Shown here: in pieces, positions 45,001 through 56,637 of the stretch
How the letters are laid out: each line of letters opens with the position of its first letter
Numbering within the stretch: the stretch's first letter is position 1
Origin: Knufia peltigerae
Lineage: Eukaryota; Ascomycota; Eurotiomycetes; Chaetothyriales; Trichomeriaceae
Assembly (NCBI GenBank): GCA_030247855.1
Contig: JAPDRN010000051.1
Coordinates: 157,603-221,602 of the forward strand
Length of the DNA: 64,000 nt
Direction of reading: 5' to 3'
The notes under the pieces: model-generated
What the model saw: the letters and a program-made list of their open reading frames with translations, nothing else
The model's database searches: none
What the model was told of the DNA's origin: nothing
Made by a program: the position numbers and the translations under genes

Positions 45001-46380
45001 ATGACACGTCGACTGGCTGCGACTACAACTCGTGATGATGAAAGTCGACTCTTGCCCTCGAGACAGATCAACCTGTTTAAAGGCTGGCCAAATCCAGGAC
45101 TGCTACCGCCCCAAGAACTCAACAAAGCGTCCGAGGACATTCTCACCGACCCGCGAAATAAGGATGTATTATTCTATGGACCGGACGAAGGTTACAAACC
45201 CCTCAGAGAGGAAATTGCGAGGTGGTTGACCGATTTCTATAGGCCTAGCAAGCCAATACCAACCGAGCGGATATGCATCACTGGGGGTGCCAGCCAAAAT
45301 CTTGCGTGCATCTTGCAGACCTTTACTGATCCGCTCTACACTCGAAACATATGGATGGTCGCTCCTACGTACTTCTTGGCCTGTCGAATATTCAATGATG
45401 CAGGTTTTGACGGTCGCTTGCAAGCTGTCCCCGAGGATGACGAGGGAATCGATTTGAGCTATTTGGAGCGAAGCCTGCACCAGAGCGATATGCTGGCGGA
45501 AGCAATGACCAACACCCACCCTCGACTGAAGGCTCCCAAGCCGTGGCGAAAGATTTACAAGCACATCATCTATGCCGTGCCAACATTCTCCAATCCCTCA
45601 GGCCGTATAATGAGCCTGCGGCATCGTCAAGGCCTGGTCAGACTTGCCCGGAAATACGATGCATTGATTGTGACAGACGATGTCTACGATATGCTTCAAT
45701 GGCCCTCTGACCCGGGTGCAAAGCCATCACCCATGGACACGGCCCTGCTCCCGAGAATCGTAGACATAGACCGAGAGCTTGATGGTGGACCTCTGGATCT
45801 CTTTGGCAACGCTGTTAGCAACGGAAGCTTCAGTAAGATCGTAGCACCAGGCTGCCGGACAGGATGGGCTGAAAGCAGTGAAAAACTGACCTATGGCGTG
45901 TCGCAGACTGGATCAAGTCGATCTGGCGGCGCACCTTCACACCTGGTTGCATCGTTCATCTACAAGATGCTGTCAACAGGTACTCTGCAAAACCACATAT
46001 TTCGAGAACTGCAGCCCGCATATGCGCGTCGCTTTCATACCATGATGACTGCAGTCAGGAGACACTTGTTCCCACTCGGAGTGACCATGCCTCAGGTGGA
46101 CAACGATGTTGCAGGTGGATACTTCATTTGGCTAATCTTGCCCCGACCATTGGACTCGTCCAGAGTCTCTCAACTTGCGCTGGCGTATGAGAATCTGGTG
46201 ATTTGCGCTGGCGAGAAATGCAAAGTGGAGGGCGACGAACAAAATGAAGGAAACAGGTTTCAAACACATCTCCGTCTATGTTATGCATGGGAGGATGTTG
46301 ATGTCCTGGAAGAGGCATTGATTCGTTTGCAACGCGTGATACGGCGGGAGATGACCAGGTCAAATGGGGTTGCAGCGTGA
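45001..46380 (+). CDS. PLP-dependent class I/II aminotransferase
   Basis: 459 residues from the ATG at 45001; the frame stays open further upstream but only a GTG is found there. It has fold-type I features: NLFKGWPNPGLLPP at the N-terminus, YGPDEGYKPLREEIARWL, TGGASQNLA, VPTFSNPSGR, and VTDDVYDML with the cofactor-contacting Asp and Tyr. The Schiff-base Lys279 is in NGSFSKIVAPGCRTGW, and a conserved Arg lies in HLRLCYAW. It belongs to the MocR/AvtA-like aminotransferases related to valine-pyruvate and 2-aminoadipate transaminases. There is no targeting signal, so it is probably cytosolic. The substrate cannot be told from sequence. Confidence 0.9.
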   Translation: MTRRLAATTTRDDESRLLPSRQINLFKGWPNPGLLPPQELNKASEDILTDPRNKDVLFYGPDEGYKPLREEIARWLTDFYRPSKPIPTERICITGGASQNLACILQTFTDPLYTRNIWMVAPTYFLACRIFNDAGFDGRLQAVPEDDEGIDLSYLERSLHQSDMLAEAMTNTHPRLKAPKPWRKIYKHIIYAVPTFSNPSGRIMSLRHRQGLVRLARKYDALIVTDDVYDMLQWPSDPGAKPSPMDTALLPRIVDIDRELDGGPLDLFGNAVSNGSFSKIVAPGCRTGWAESSEKLTYGVSQTGSSRSGGAPSHLVASFIYKMLSTGTLQNHIFRELQPAYARRFHTMMTAVRRHLFPLGVTMPQVDNDVAGGYFIWLILPRPLDSSRVSQLALAYENLVICAGEKCKVEGDEQNEGNRFQTHLRLCYAWEDVDVLEEALIRLQRVIRREMTRSNGVAA

Positions 46381-47651
46381 CAATGGTGTATGACCTATCT
46401 CTCGAACTCCGTATATGTGTACCTAAACATCAACTAGCAGGCCCAATCCTGGTCGAGATGCGTTGGACGAGATCTTGATTCTGCCAACAGATTGTAACCT
46501 CGTGAAATGAGGTGATGATGAGTAGCCACGAGGCCTGTAGACCGAACACCCGCATCGGTTTGCTGTCAAACCCCAGGAGTTTCGGGGTGTTTCATCGCGT
46601 CCCACGCGAGCCAATCGGCTGTGCAACAGACGCCAATGTTCGTCAACTTGGTCAAGATTCCAACCTCGCCCGTCTCTTTTCGCTTCTTTCCTCCTTCCAC
46701 ACTTTGGCCATGGTCCGTGGCGCAAGAATTGACGAGAGGACAGGGGGTCTCGATTGCGGATTAAGGAGCCATTATGGTCCCTATATTAGTCGAATCAGGA
46801 CTGACGCCAGCTCTGACTTGGTGGCTCGCCCACGCAGCTGTCTTGCCGATGGACCGGCGCAAAGGACAAGAAACGGAGAACCAAGGAGTTGAGACTGAAA
46901 GTGAGTCCTTAGAGACACTGACCAACCTTCTTTGTTCTTCCTTTGATGCACCAGGAAACGGTGGGTGTGAATGTGGAAACGCAGGTTGAAATTGGCACAA
47001 GACAGCACGAGAAGAAATGCCGTGCAAGTCTGGCTGGCTATACCGGATACAAGTTGGCTGCATCATTCATTTAATACTCCTCATTGTCGACTCTAGCCTT
47101 GTCTACTGATCCTCTACTTGTTCCCTGTTCAAGCCCTTCCTTGTGCCTGTCACTCATTCATTCTTTTGTTCGTTCGTTTTCTTCAGAAGCAGCTGGACAC
47201 TGTCACCATTCCACTCGTTTTCCTCTGGCCCTGTCACCGTGTTCTGCAAGTACAGCACAATACCTCTTGACCGCCCTTGCACGTGGTGTCGCCGACGATA
47301 TCCTCTGCTGCACCTGCCACCGCGACTGACTGTCTGCTGATTATAGGCGGTCACTCGTCACTGCCTATTCCACTTCAATAAGTGCCTGTTGTTATTGTTT
47401 GTTCCGCCACGGCAGTCGCGTTTTTTGGATAGAAGTCTCACTTCAGCGCCGGCACCTTTCAAAACCTTGCTCTTGGAAACACCACCTTGTTCAACTCCAT
47501 CATCGAACACCATCCCTGTCCAAGACTGTTCTTCGGGTGCTGGTCGCCCTACCTTTTAAGACTTCTTCAGTTTACCTTTGCAATCATACATTTTCCTGGC
47601 CTAGAAAGCTCTCCGACAAGCACCCTGAAGCGATTTCATCAGGTCTCTAAA
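46381..47651. other. Long upstream region of the GH55 gene
   Basis: 1.27 kb with no supported gene. From about 47080 to 47600 the plus strand is rich in C and T, as in long fungal leaders, so part is probably 5' UTR of the glucanase. Confidence 0.4.
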
Positions 47652-50312
47652 ATGCTGATCTTCTGCTTTTTCTTTCTTCTGCCGTGGCTTGGTTTGGCAA
47701 TGCCGCGACCCCAGGAACAATCCCTGGAGCCACGGCAACAAACTTCTTCTTACTGGCTAGCGCAAATTCAACGACAGGGAACTGTCGCGTTTGGTTCTGA
47801 TCCAAATTACAAGGTCTTTCGCAGCGTGAAGGACTATGGGGCAGTCGGTATGTGATGCGAATCCTTACCCCCCTTTCTGTTCTGATGCTGACTGCCTGTA
47901 GGTGACGGCGTGACGGATGATACTACGGCCATCAACAACGCTGTTGCTGATGGGTCTCGATGTGGGTTGGGCTGCGATAGTTCTACCACTCTCCCTGCGA
48001 TCGTCTACTTTCCTCCTGGCAAATATGCAGTCTCTGCACCGATCATTCAGTACTATTACACACAGTTCGTGGGTGACGCGTTGAACATTCCAACCATCAT
48101 GGCCACTGCCAACTTCCAAGGTCTAGCTGTTCTTGATACGGATCCATACATTCCTGGAGGCAATGGGGCGCAGTGGTATACCAACCAAAACAACTTCTAC
48201 CGACAGATCCGTAATTTTGTCATTGACATAGCGCAAATGCCAGAGAACATGGGTGCGGGAATCCATTGGCAAGTTGCGCAGGCCACCAGTCTTCAAAACA
48301 TTGTTTTCAATATGGCCCCAAAGAGTCCGACAAACAAGCAGCAGGGGATATTCATGGACAATGGATCTGGCGGCTTCATGAGCGACCTCGTCTTCAATGG
48401 CGGAAACTATGGTGCGTTCCTCGGCAACCAGCAGTTTACCTCTCGCAACATGACCTTCAATAGTTGCAATACTGCAGTCTTCATGAACTGGAACTGGCTC
48501 TGGACATTCAAATCTCTAAGCATCAACAACTGCGACGTCGGAATCGACATGTCCACTTTGTCGAACGGGGTCAATCAGACTGTCGGCTCTGTGGTGGTGC
48601 TGGACAGTGTCATGGCAAACACCCCGATTGGTATCAAGACATCTTACAATGTGACGAGCCAACCCGTCAGTGCTGGCACTTTGGCATTGCAGAATCTGGA
48701 CTTCAGCACCGTGCAAAACGCGATTGTTGGTGCAAATGGCGTTGACCAGATCCTTGCTGGAGGAAGCGTCGTTGGCTCATGGGGTCAAGGCGACTATTAC
48801 CACCCTGCCTCGGGAAATCAGCCTGTCAAGCGAGAACCTCAAGCTGCAGCAAGCGCGGCTGTTTCAGACTGTGCCACGACCACGACCACAACGACAACCA
48901 CAGTGACCACCTCTCCAACCGCCAATGTCTCGATGTTGACCACAACTGTGACGGTATCGCCTTTGCCAGTCTCCAGTGCCAGCGCTGCTCCTACTGCATC
49001 ATCTAATGCTACTACACTGGGTAACTCTCCTTCGACCTCTTTGGGTGCCACTGCAGCATCGGGAGTTTGTTCGGCTTCTCCAGTAGCACTGCAATCGTCA
49101 CGAGTGCAACAAGGACTTACCAATCCCACTTTGCCTGCAGCCCTCATGAATGGCAACGTCGTGTTCGAACGCTCAAAGCCGCAGTATGAGAACATACCCG
49201 CCTCATCATTTATCAGTGTCAAGTCGCAAGGAGCCAAGGGCGACGGACTTACTGATGACACTGCAACCCTGCAGAAGATCTTGGATAGCGCAACTCCAGA
49301 CCAAATCGTCTACTTTGACCATGGTGCCTACGTGGTGACGGATACCCTGCAGATTCCCAAAAATATCAAGATCACCGGAGAGATTTGGCCTCTGATCATG
49401 GCAAAAGGCTCGGCATTTACGGATGTCAATCACCCTAAACCAGTCCTCCAGGTGGGATCTCCCGGCGATACAGGGTCTGTGGAGATCTCAGATCTGATTT
49501 TCGAGACGATGGGAGCTCTCCCAGGTGCCATCATGATGGAGTGGAACGTTGCTGAAGAGTCCCAAGGATCTTGTGGCATGTGGGATGCTCACTTCAGAAT
49601 TGGTGGCACTGCAGGAACTCAATTGCAACAGAACACTTGCCAGGCCAACGTGACAGGATCCTTTCAATTCAAGCCTGAATGCGCCGGCTCATTCTTGATG
49701 ATGCATATTACCCAGCAAGCCACCGCATATCTCGAGAACGTCTGGTTTTGGGTTGCTGATCACGAGCTCGACATCGCCACGCACAATCAGACCGATATCT
49801 TCAACGGCCGCGGACTGCTGGTGGAAAGCCAAGGCCCAACCTGGTTGTATAGCACTTCCTCAGAGCACAGCCAACTGTACAATTATCAGTTTGCGAATGC
49901 TCAGAATGTCTTCATGGGAGCCATCCAGACTGAAACTGCTTATATGCAGGCTAGTCCCAATGCGCTTGCGGGAGGGTTCACTCCGAATGCCGCGTTTTCA
50001 GATCCCACATTTGCCGATTGCACCACCGACTCGTGCAAGAAGACATGGGGACTTCGCATTGTTGACTCGACTGACGTGTACATGTATGGAGGAGGCCTTT
50101 ACAGCTTCTTTGACAATTACATCCAGACATGTCTTGACACAGAGTCGTGCCAGGAGAACATGGTCGATATTGAGTGTTCCTCCAATGTAAACCTGTACGG
50201 CTTGACCACCAAGGCATCAACCAACATGATCAACGTCGATGGCACTCCAGAGGTCTTTGAGAAGGATCATACCAACTTGTTTGGACAAACATTGTTGTTG
50301 TTCCAACAATGA
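47652..50312 (+). CDS. Secreted GH55 glucan 1,3-beta-glucosidase
   Basis: Exons 47652-47847 and 47902-50312 give 868 residues. A signal peptide (MLIFCFFFLLPWLGLAM) is followed by two parallel beta-helix domains. Each begins with the family signature: DYGAVGDGVTDDT at about 62 and SQGAKGDGLTDDT at about 445. Other GH55 landmarks are GIHWQVAQATSLQNI, GGFMSDLVFNGGNYG and, late, WGLRIVDSTDVYMYGGGLYSFF. Family members hydrolyse beta-1,3-glucan from chain ends, for wall remodelling or nutrient use. The two helices are joined by a Thr/Ser-rich linker (about 315-385), probably O-glycosylated. Length agrees with fungal members. Confidence 0.93.
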
Positions 50313-51279
50313 GAGGCAGACTCCGGCCCAGATCTGCATTTCAGATTGAGAAATATTTGATTATGAGAACTCATCTTGGTCACCTATTTTGGGACTGTGG
50401 ACGATTAAGGCTCATAATACGAGCTGTGACATGGTTTTAGTTCTATGATGGATCCAACCCGACTGTGTCAAGGTCGAGGATACAATGTACATGCATGATG
50501 CCCACGCAGACGCTTATTATGCGATTGCTTACTACCATAGCTTAGTCTTGTAATTTCTGCTTGCATGAAATAAAAAGAAAATTGAACAATATCAATCATG
50601 CTGCTCAGATGGATAGAGGTTGTCGAGAGCGGCACGCCGATAGGTAGATGCATAACGAACTAATACTAGTTCTCTGTCCACGGAGTACGATGAGTGGTGT
50701 TGCCAGTAGCCAATGTCTGAGCATTAGTACCTCCCTTAGGGTTACGAAGGTGCCTTCTGGACCGAATACGAGGATCTTTGGTGAAGTGCGGGGAGTGAAG
50801 CGAGGGATAGTATTTAGAAAATTGTACGGAGTACGGGTACGAGTACGAGTACGAGTATATTCGTGGTGACGAGTGAATATCGCCCACTATTAAGTCTATC
50901 AGGCTGCGGAACATCAGTTCAAGACAAGCGAGTAACTACTCTGGCTTCACAACAATCAGACTAGGCACGAATACCCAGGTAGATGCCTATCTATTACTCG
51001 TCGAGGAGTCGGCACCATACTTGGTAAATACTTATTCAACACTGGCTACTCCGCATCCACGCCTTGACTTTTCGTTGACGTAGATCGCAAGCACAAAGTA
51101 ACTTCGCCGCCCTGCACTACGAGTACAGAACCTGGAATTTCACTCAATTGCACACTTGCAACAATGGCTCTTTCACAACAACTCTGCAGGCCCTCTAATT
51201 AATCCTCTCTCCCCTCGCCTCACTTTCGGGGGCCTCCAACTCATCCAGAACCACCGATCCACCTCAATGAACAACCCCG
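50313..51279. other. Intergenic region before the F-box-like gene
   Basis: 967 bp with a GTACGA microsatellite at 50824-50857. No gene is supported. Confidence 0.45.
50824..50857 (+). repeat. GTACGA/GTACGG hexanucleotide microsatellite
   Basis: About five imperfect hexamer units. Confidence 0.75.
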
Positions 51280-54200
51280 ATGCGACCTGCAACTCCCAAT
51301 TCATTGAGACGTGCATGGCGGACGATGGATCATGACCACGAGGACGACGCTTATGCCCGAGTACCAACGATATCATTGGCAGATTCGCTGCAAGATGGTT
51401 GGAATGTGTGCCATCCATCCTCGAGAGGTTCCTCCCAACGCACGATACCAATCAACAATGTCGACTCTTCCGCCAGACAATTGTTCCTGACCAATTTTGG
51501 GCCCAATACTTTGACGCAGTTTCTGCGGGAAGAGATAGAGAAGTTGAGACAATCTGTGAACTCGTACAGTGGCAAGGGCAAAGGGAAAGCGGTTGAGACG
51601 TACCATTCCTCTGAAGCTGCACAACCAGGTGACAGTGAAGAACTTCGCAATCACCATGCTACGGCTGAGACCAAGAATAACGGCCACTTGGAAACCACCA
51701 CAACCCTTTTGCCAGGTTCTATCCATGGTACATTCGCAGACAAGCAATTTATCCATCACCAGGCAAGGTCCACCTGTGTTCCGGAACAACATGGCTCATC
51801 TTCTGTTGCGAGCTCTTCGTCCCTCCCATGTCAAGATTTGCGTCCTCTCGAATGCACCGGCCAAAGTAGTCTTTTACTGAATGCAGCTTTGCGACGGTCT
51901 GAACGCCTGACAAGGAAGATGCAGAGCAATTACATAGCTGGTATGAAGAATGCTTCGTCTGACTATGATGGCCCCTCCAATGCCGATCGAGGGGAGAACA
52001 CGAAATCATTCCACGACTCTCACATTGCAACCCTCCCTTCTGTTCAAGATGCGAGTGTTTCTGTTGATCGGGACCATGTCAGGAACCCGTCTCGCCCTGC
52101 AACATCATGTGAAACCATGACCGACTCGGACAGGAGAAGCCACTTTGAGGAACATACGAAATCCCGGAGGCATCTTGTTAGACGGGTGCCAAATGGCCCA
52201 CCTGTTCAACCGCACGACGTAACAGATCTAGTACGGACCAGAGTTCGTCAAAGGCAGACCTTGGGCGAAAGCACATATCAATCTTCTTTACACGATGCAA
52301 GTAGAGACAGTTTGACATCCAACACTGATCACGTTGCTTGCTCAGGCCAAAGTCTCTCGCCCAGGTGTGGTGGCCGCGGCAAGAATGGACGGCGATTGAA
52401 CTCCGACTGCCCTCAGCAAAACAATCTCCCGAAGCATATGCGCCTTGACACTACACAACTCAGCAAAGATCGAGCGCCGCTGACCATCACTGATGTGTCA
52501 AGATTCGTCGATCGCTTTTTTCGGAGCATGGGTAGTACCGACGAGGCAACCCGGGCGCCAGGCAACGTCCGTCATGCCGCAATGGTGAAGTCAATCCCTC
52601 CCCAAACGGTGCCGTCCCATTTCAACTACACCGATATTGTGTCAGACAAATTGCCAGGCGACGTGAAAAGAGACATTCTTCATAGTGTGCAGCGGATCAC
52701 CGGCTCACTCAAATTGCAACAACTCCTTGTGGCATACGACCTCGAGATGTTTCTTGGAGGACATGATGGACCGTCGCCATTAAATCCCGCTGACATCTTA
52801 ACCCCAATATTCCAGTCTGACTCTGTTTGTGTCTCATACGGTGGTGAAGGTGACCTCAGCCTGGAACTAGGTGTGCCGCAACATTCGCTCAGTCTCAATG
52901 ATTTTAACGAAGACCATTGGATGGGTATCGCACAGCACCTTTCTCCTCAAGATATTAGAAGTCTACGTCTTGTCAGTCGAACCCTGGCTCAACGCTTAGG
53001 GCCGGTTTTGTTTCGCAATGTTGTGGTCAATTTTGGGAAAGGATTCTTCGACATTGATAACCCTGAATGGGATAGCAAATGTGGCCAGCCCCCGTCGAAT
53101 TCCATGCTCAAGAAATATGGAGATAACATCAATCAATTTGGACTAGCATTTGAGTACGACTTGGAAGGCCTTGCCAATGCATCAGACAAAGTCATAGAAA
53201 AAGAACAAGATGCGTGGTTTGGACGATTTACGTGGCCGACAGAAAACTATCCGCGTTTCTCAGCCATTCAATCCCAAGAAGACCTCGTAGATCACAATCG
53301 TCCATTGCTCCGAGAAGCCTTCCAGCATGTAACTAAAGCTTCCGAGCTGGGACTCTGCATTGACAGTGGGCATGGGTGGCTAGAGGGCCCCGACATGTCT
53401 GATCTCGCTCTATTCGACCGCCGGACCAAAAAGGGTAGCCCAATCTTTGGCAAAACCTTTAAGACTGAAGACGTGTGGACTACCCTGGGACGCCATCTGT
53501 ACTTCCACTGGGCTCAACAGAACACCATCCAGGAGACTATCAAATTGCTTAAAAAACCTGCAGGCGACGATTTCGGGAATGCATGCCACCGGGCGAGTAC
53601 TTCCACCGTGGACGAGATTGATTTCTGGAATCATGTGGAGAGCAGTAATATCGAGAGCTTCCGAGAGCCCCCTAATCCGCTAGATGAGGTTGAAGATCCG
53701 CACATTGGTGAATTTTCCAATTTTCGACGTGTTCGTCCACAGTTCGATTTGGACAGCGCATCCGGCATGCTGGATGCGCATCAGAGCCAGTGGCCACTGA
53801 TATTCGGTGGTTACAATCTTGCGGCACAGCTTGGAAGCGTCAACGAGGGCCTATACAGCAAGCTCGCCCATCCCACTTGCTCCCCCTTACTCCCAGGGGC
53901 GCTTACAGAAGCACAAGCTCAGTGGTTGATGGAGACCGCTTGGGCTCAGCGGACCTTTTTATCATCCTATACCACGGCCATCATCTCTAACAAGCTGAAT
54001 TTCACCAATGTACATACTCTCAGAATCAGTAAATTATCTTCAGGACTCTTACCATCGATCGCGCAGAAAGAGTTCTGGGCATCTCTCCCAGGACTGAAGA
54101 AGTTACAAATCCTGGTCAGTCCAGATTGGCGGCAAGAGTATGTCATCGGTGACCGTTCCTTTGGCCTGGACATGCTCATATCTCCCGCAAAGGCTGCTGA

Positions 54201-55230
54201 GAAATTCACCCATTTCTTGAGAGAACACGTCGCCAAGTTGGAGACTCTTTTGAGTCTGACGATTGGTTATGTGGGAGGCGGAGAACATGCGGTTGGCATG
54301 TTTGCCCGCAATCAACATGTTCTGTTCGCTCCCATCGTTGACAACCCTATACAATGGCTTCACCATCTTGACCAACCTGCATTAATAACCAGGTTCGATC
54401 ACGTTCGGGAGCTAAAGTTTGAAAATTGCTGGTTCACCCCATGGATGTTGCGAGAATTCATGGAGACGAGTAAGGATACCAGTCTTCACACCCTCAACCT
54501 CGACTCGGTCAGTATGACGGCCATCCACGACCCGACTCTCGAGAGTCGACTCTTGGCTCAGGGAAGCGGGTCGCGTTGTATATGGCCTCGATTTTCGTGG
54601 CTTAAGGAAAAACTTCCGACGAGTGCTGCTTGGTGTCGGGTCCTTGATGACATTACTCCTGGACTTACATTTCTTGAGCGTAAGTATAATGCCGGTATGA
54701 TCGACGACGATGAGCATCCGCGAGCGCAACGGCCCTTCCGTGGCCATGTACGGAAAATAATCCTCAAGAGCTGCGGTTATGTCAAAATTTCAACCCAGCA
54801 CGACAACCCCTTGGTTTATAGCCAGAACGCTCTTCTTGCACATTCTCACGTCCCTATGGATCAGGGTCTCTTCAAACGTATGCAACAATATGTCAAGGTC
54901 CCCACCTTGATGACATTTGAAGAGTCAGAGGTGCGACTTAACCAATCCTCGTCCCGGCCCAAGCGATTTGAGGATCACGCTCGCCGACACATTATGCAGA
55001 GTGTCAGTAACCCGATCGAATCACGGTGGCCCTGGTTGGGCACATTGACGCAGTGCGTACACCCCATCGAAAAACGAGTGCTGGAGGAAGCTTGGGGCAT
55101 GACCTTTGGATGGGGCAATGATTTGGCTCGGTTTGGACCCGTGGAAGATGGTTTCTTCGAAGGCGGTACGGGACGCTTCAGTGGTGTTATCGAAAGCCAC
55201 ACCAGCACCGGCCCAGACCCATCGGATTAG
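51280..55230 (+). CDS. Large F-box-like protein
   Basis: A single 1316-residue ORF without introns. Residues 1-430 are polar and disordered, with many Ser/Arg/His. An F-box-like segment lies at about 545-590 (NEDHWMGIAQHLSPQDIRSLRLVSRTLAQRLGPVLFR; the repeats are split here for brevity). The C-terminal half has leucine-rich-like strands (NVHTLRISKLSSG, VRELKFENCWFTP, LHTLNLDSVSM), as in F-box/LRR substrate adaptors of SCF ubiquitin ligases. The C-terminus contains WPWLGTLTQCVHP and WGMTFGWGNDLARFG, common in fungal F-box-type proteins. The substrate and pathway are unknown. It may instead be a non-SCF member of this expanded fungal family. Confidence 0.75.
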   Translation: MRPATPNSLRRAWRTMDHDHEDDAYARVPTISLADSLQDGWNVCHPSSRGSSQRTIPINNVDSSARQLFLTNFGPNTLTQFLREEIEKLRQSVNSYSGKGKGKAVETYHSSEAAQPGDSEELRNHHATAETKNNGHLETTTTLLPGSIHGTFADKQFIHHQARSTCVPEQHGSSSVASSSSLPCQDLRPLECTGQSSLLLNAALRRSERLTRKMQSNYIAGMKNASSDYDGPSNADRGENTKSFHDSHIATLPSVQDASVSVDRDHVRNPSRPATSCETMTDSDRRSHFEEHTKSRRHLVRRVPNGPPVQPHDVTDLVRTRVRQRQTLGESTYQSSLHDASRDSLTSNTDHVACSGQSLSPRCGGRGKNGRRLNSDCPQQNNLPKHMRLDTTQLSKDRAPLTITDVSRFVDRFFRSMGSTDEATRAPGNVRHAAMVKSIPPQTVPSHFNYTDIVSDKLPGDVKRDILHSVQRITGSLKLQQLLVAYDLEMFLGGHDGPSPLNPADILTPIFQSDSVCVSYGGEGDLSLELGVPQHSLSLNDFNEDHWMGIAQHLSPQDIRSLRLVSRTLAQRLGPVLFRNVVVNFGKGFFDIDNPEWDSKCGQPPSNSMLKKYGDNINQFGLAFEYDLEGLANASDKVIEKEQDAWFGRFTWPTENYPRFSAIQSQEDLVDHNRPLLREAFQHVTKASELGLCIDSGHGWLEGPDMSDLALFDRRTKKGSPIFGKTFKTEDVWTTLGRHLYFHWAQQNTIQETIKLLKKPAGDDFGNACHRASTSTVDEIDFWNHVESSNIESFREPPNPLDEVEDPHIGEFSNFRRVRPQFDLDSASGMLDAHQSQWPLIFGGYNLAAQLGSVNEGLYSKLAHPTCSPLLPGALTEAQAQWLMETAWAQRTFLSSYTTAIISNKLNFTNVHTLRISKLSSGLLPSIAQKEFWASLPGLKKLQILVSPDWRQEYVIGDRSFGLDMLISPAKAAEKFTHFLREHVAKLETLLSLTIGYVGGGEHAVGMFARNQHVLFAPIVDNPIQWLHHLDQPALITRFDHVRELKFENCWFTPWMLREFMETSKDTSLHTLNLDSVSMTAIHDPTLESRLLAQGSGSRCIWPRFSWLKEKLPTSAAWCRVLDDITPGLTFLERKYNAGMIDDDEHPRAQRPFRGHVRKIILKSCGYVKISTQHDNPLVYSQNALLAHSHVPMDQGLFKRMQQYVKVPTLMTFEESEVRLNQSSSRPKRFEDHARRHIMQSVSNPIESRWPWLGTLTQCVHPIEKRVLEEAWGMTFGWGNDLARFGPVEDGFFEGGTGRFSGVIESHTSTGPDPSD

Positions 55231-56070
55231 ACGCACAATCTTGGGGGCATATGGTGAGATGAGGATGGTGACCGTGTGGGAATCGAATTTGGGAATGCTG
55301 TGTTGGAATGACTACATCGTTTGAAAGTTTGGAAAGTGGCATTTCTGGGTCATAACCAAGGAGCCGATGGACATTGCATGGGGTGTGGTTGTCAGAGAAT
55401 GGTTGTCGGCGGGTAGCCTCGCATTATGTGGATGATGAACGAAATGAGACGTGAAAAAGATTACGGCCTTTTTTGTTTGATGGAGTCAACTCTTTTGCAA
55501 TGTCAAAAGTGTACTTTTGAAGTCCGAAGAGGATTAAAAAGCAGATTAGATGATCCCAATGTCATGAGACAAGACGATATCAATTTGATTTACTTTGTAT
55601 GAGTGAGTAGGTACTTGAGGTGGCTGATGAAAAAGAACAAAGGGGGTTTCTCAAACCTCACATTGGAAAGTATTAGCTGTTGATGTCATGTGTGTTTGTG
55701 TTTGTGCGTGCATCGAGACAAGGGGGAGGGCGAACATGACATTTGAGTAGATTTTGAAATCTTTCGTTTGTCTTTTTTGTCTTTGTTGTTGTCTTGTCGT
55801 GTCAAAGAAGGTTATTTTCGAAAGGCCGATCTTTTTGTCTAGATCAAACAAGAAAAGACTCCTTTGTGAATGTCGTGGTTGTCACCGTAAATGCTTTGTT
55901 TTGATTGAATGTCTTCTTGTTCGTTTTCGAGGCAGTGCATGTGGAAAGGGACGAAACGACAGACTTTTGTTTTTTAAAAGGACCTTGTGATGGATTTCGA
56001 TCCGAATTAATGTTAATCTGGATTTCTCGATCTACTTTGGTCCGCCACAAAATAAGACAAGAAAAGAATC
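55231..56070. other. Intergenic region, T-rich
   Basis: 840 bp with many poly-T and TG-rich runs (55590-55900). No gene is supported. Confidence 0.4.
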
Positions 56071-56637
56071 ATGGAGAAAATGTGGTCAAATGTGAAAGAA
56101 GCAAGAATGTCGTCGTCGTCGTCGTCAGAGTCTACTGACCTTCAAGGTCATCAAAGTCTTCGACCTAGACATCAAGTTCATGCCGTCACAGGCGGAACCG
56201 AAGATTCTCGAGTCGGGGGAGTTGGAGGGGACGAAAGTCAAGAACGACAACGACGACTCCGACTCCTCCGACAGGCCAGGATCGAGGTCGCACAACTCGA
56301 ACGAGCCATCAAGGACATCAAGTGCGGTGAAAGTTTGGGGAACGTCAGTGATGGAATGAAGTCACCCGAATGGACAGTCACCTTTCAACATGCCAACTAT
56401 ACTCTGACGGCGGTCAAGGTTGGATGGTTGATGTTGAATACCACGATACAGGCACAAGCATCACAGACACAGACAGGAGCACGAACTGGAACGTACAGTG
56501 TTGACGGACCCAAAACATACACTTCACAACAGTACAAGGCGATAATGAATGAGACAATGGCAAGGATGAGATGTGGTGTACAAATCGAGGACGCACTGAG
56601 ACAAGCAAAGGAAGAAGTCGAGGCAGGACGTGTCTAA
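56071..56637 (+). CDS. Hypothetical small protein
   Basis: A 188-residue ORF with an ATG at 56071; a second ATG at 56107 would drop 12 residues. The first 65 residues are Ser/Arg-rich and start with a poly-Ser run coded by GTC repeats. A charged helix follows (RLRLLRQARIEVAQLERAI), then a compact region (WTVTFQHANYTLTAVKVGWLML) and a final helix with QIEDALRQAKEEVEAG. I recognise no family. Codon use and composition favour a real but lineage-restricted gene. The function is unknown. Confidence 0.5.
   Translation: MEKMWSNVKEARMSSSSSSESTDLQGHQSLRPRHQVHAVTGGTEDSRVGGVGGDESQERQRRLRLLRQARIEVAQLERAIKDIKCGESLGNVSDGMKSPEWTVTFQHANYTLTAVKVGWLMLNTTIQAQASQTQTGARTGTYSVDGPKTYTSQQYKAIMNETMARMRCGVQIEDALRQAKEEVEAGRV
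56109..56126 (+). repeat. (GTC)n repeat encoding poly-Ser
   Basis: Six triplets at the start of the 188-residue hypothetical protein. Confidence 0.75.
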
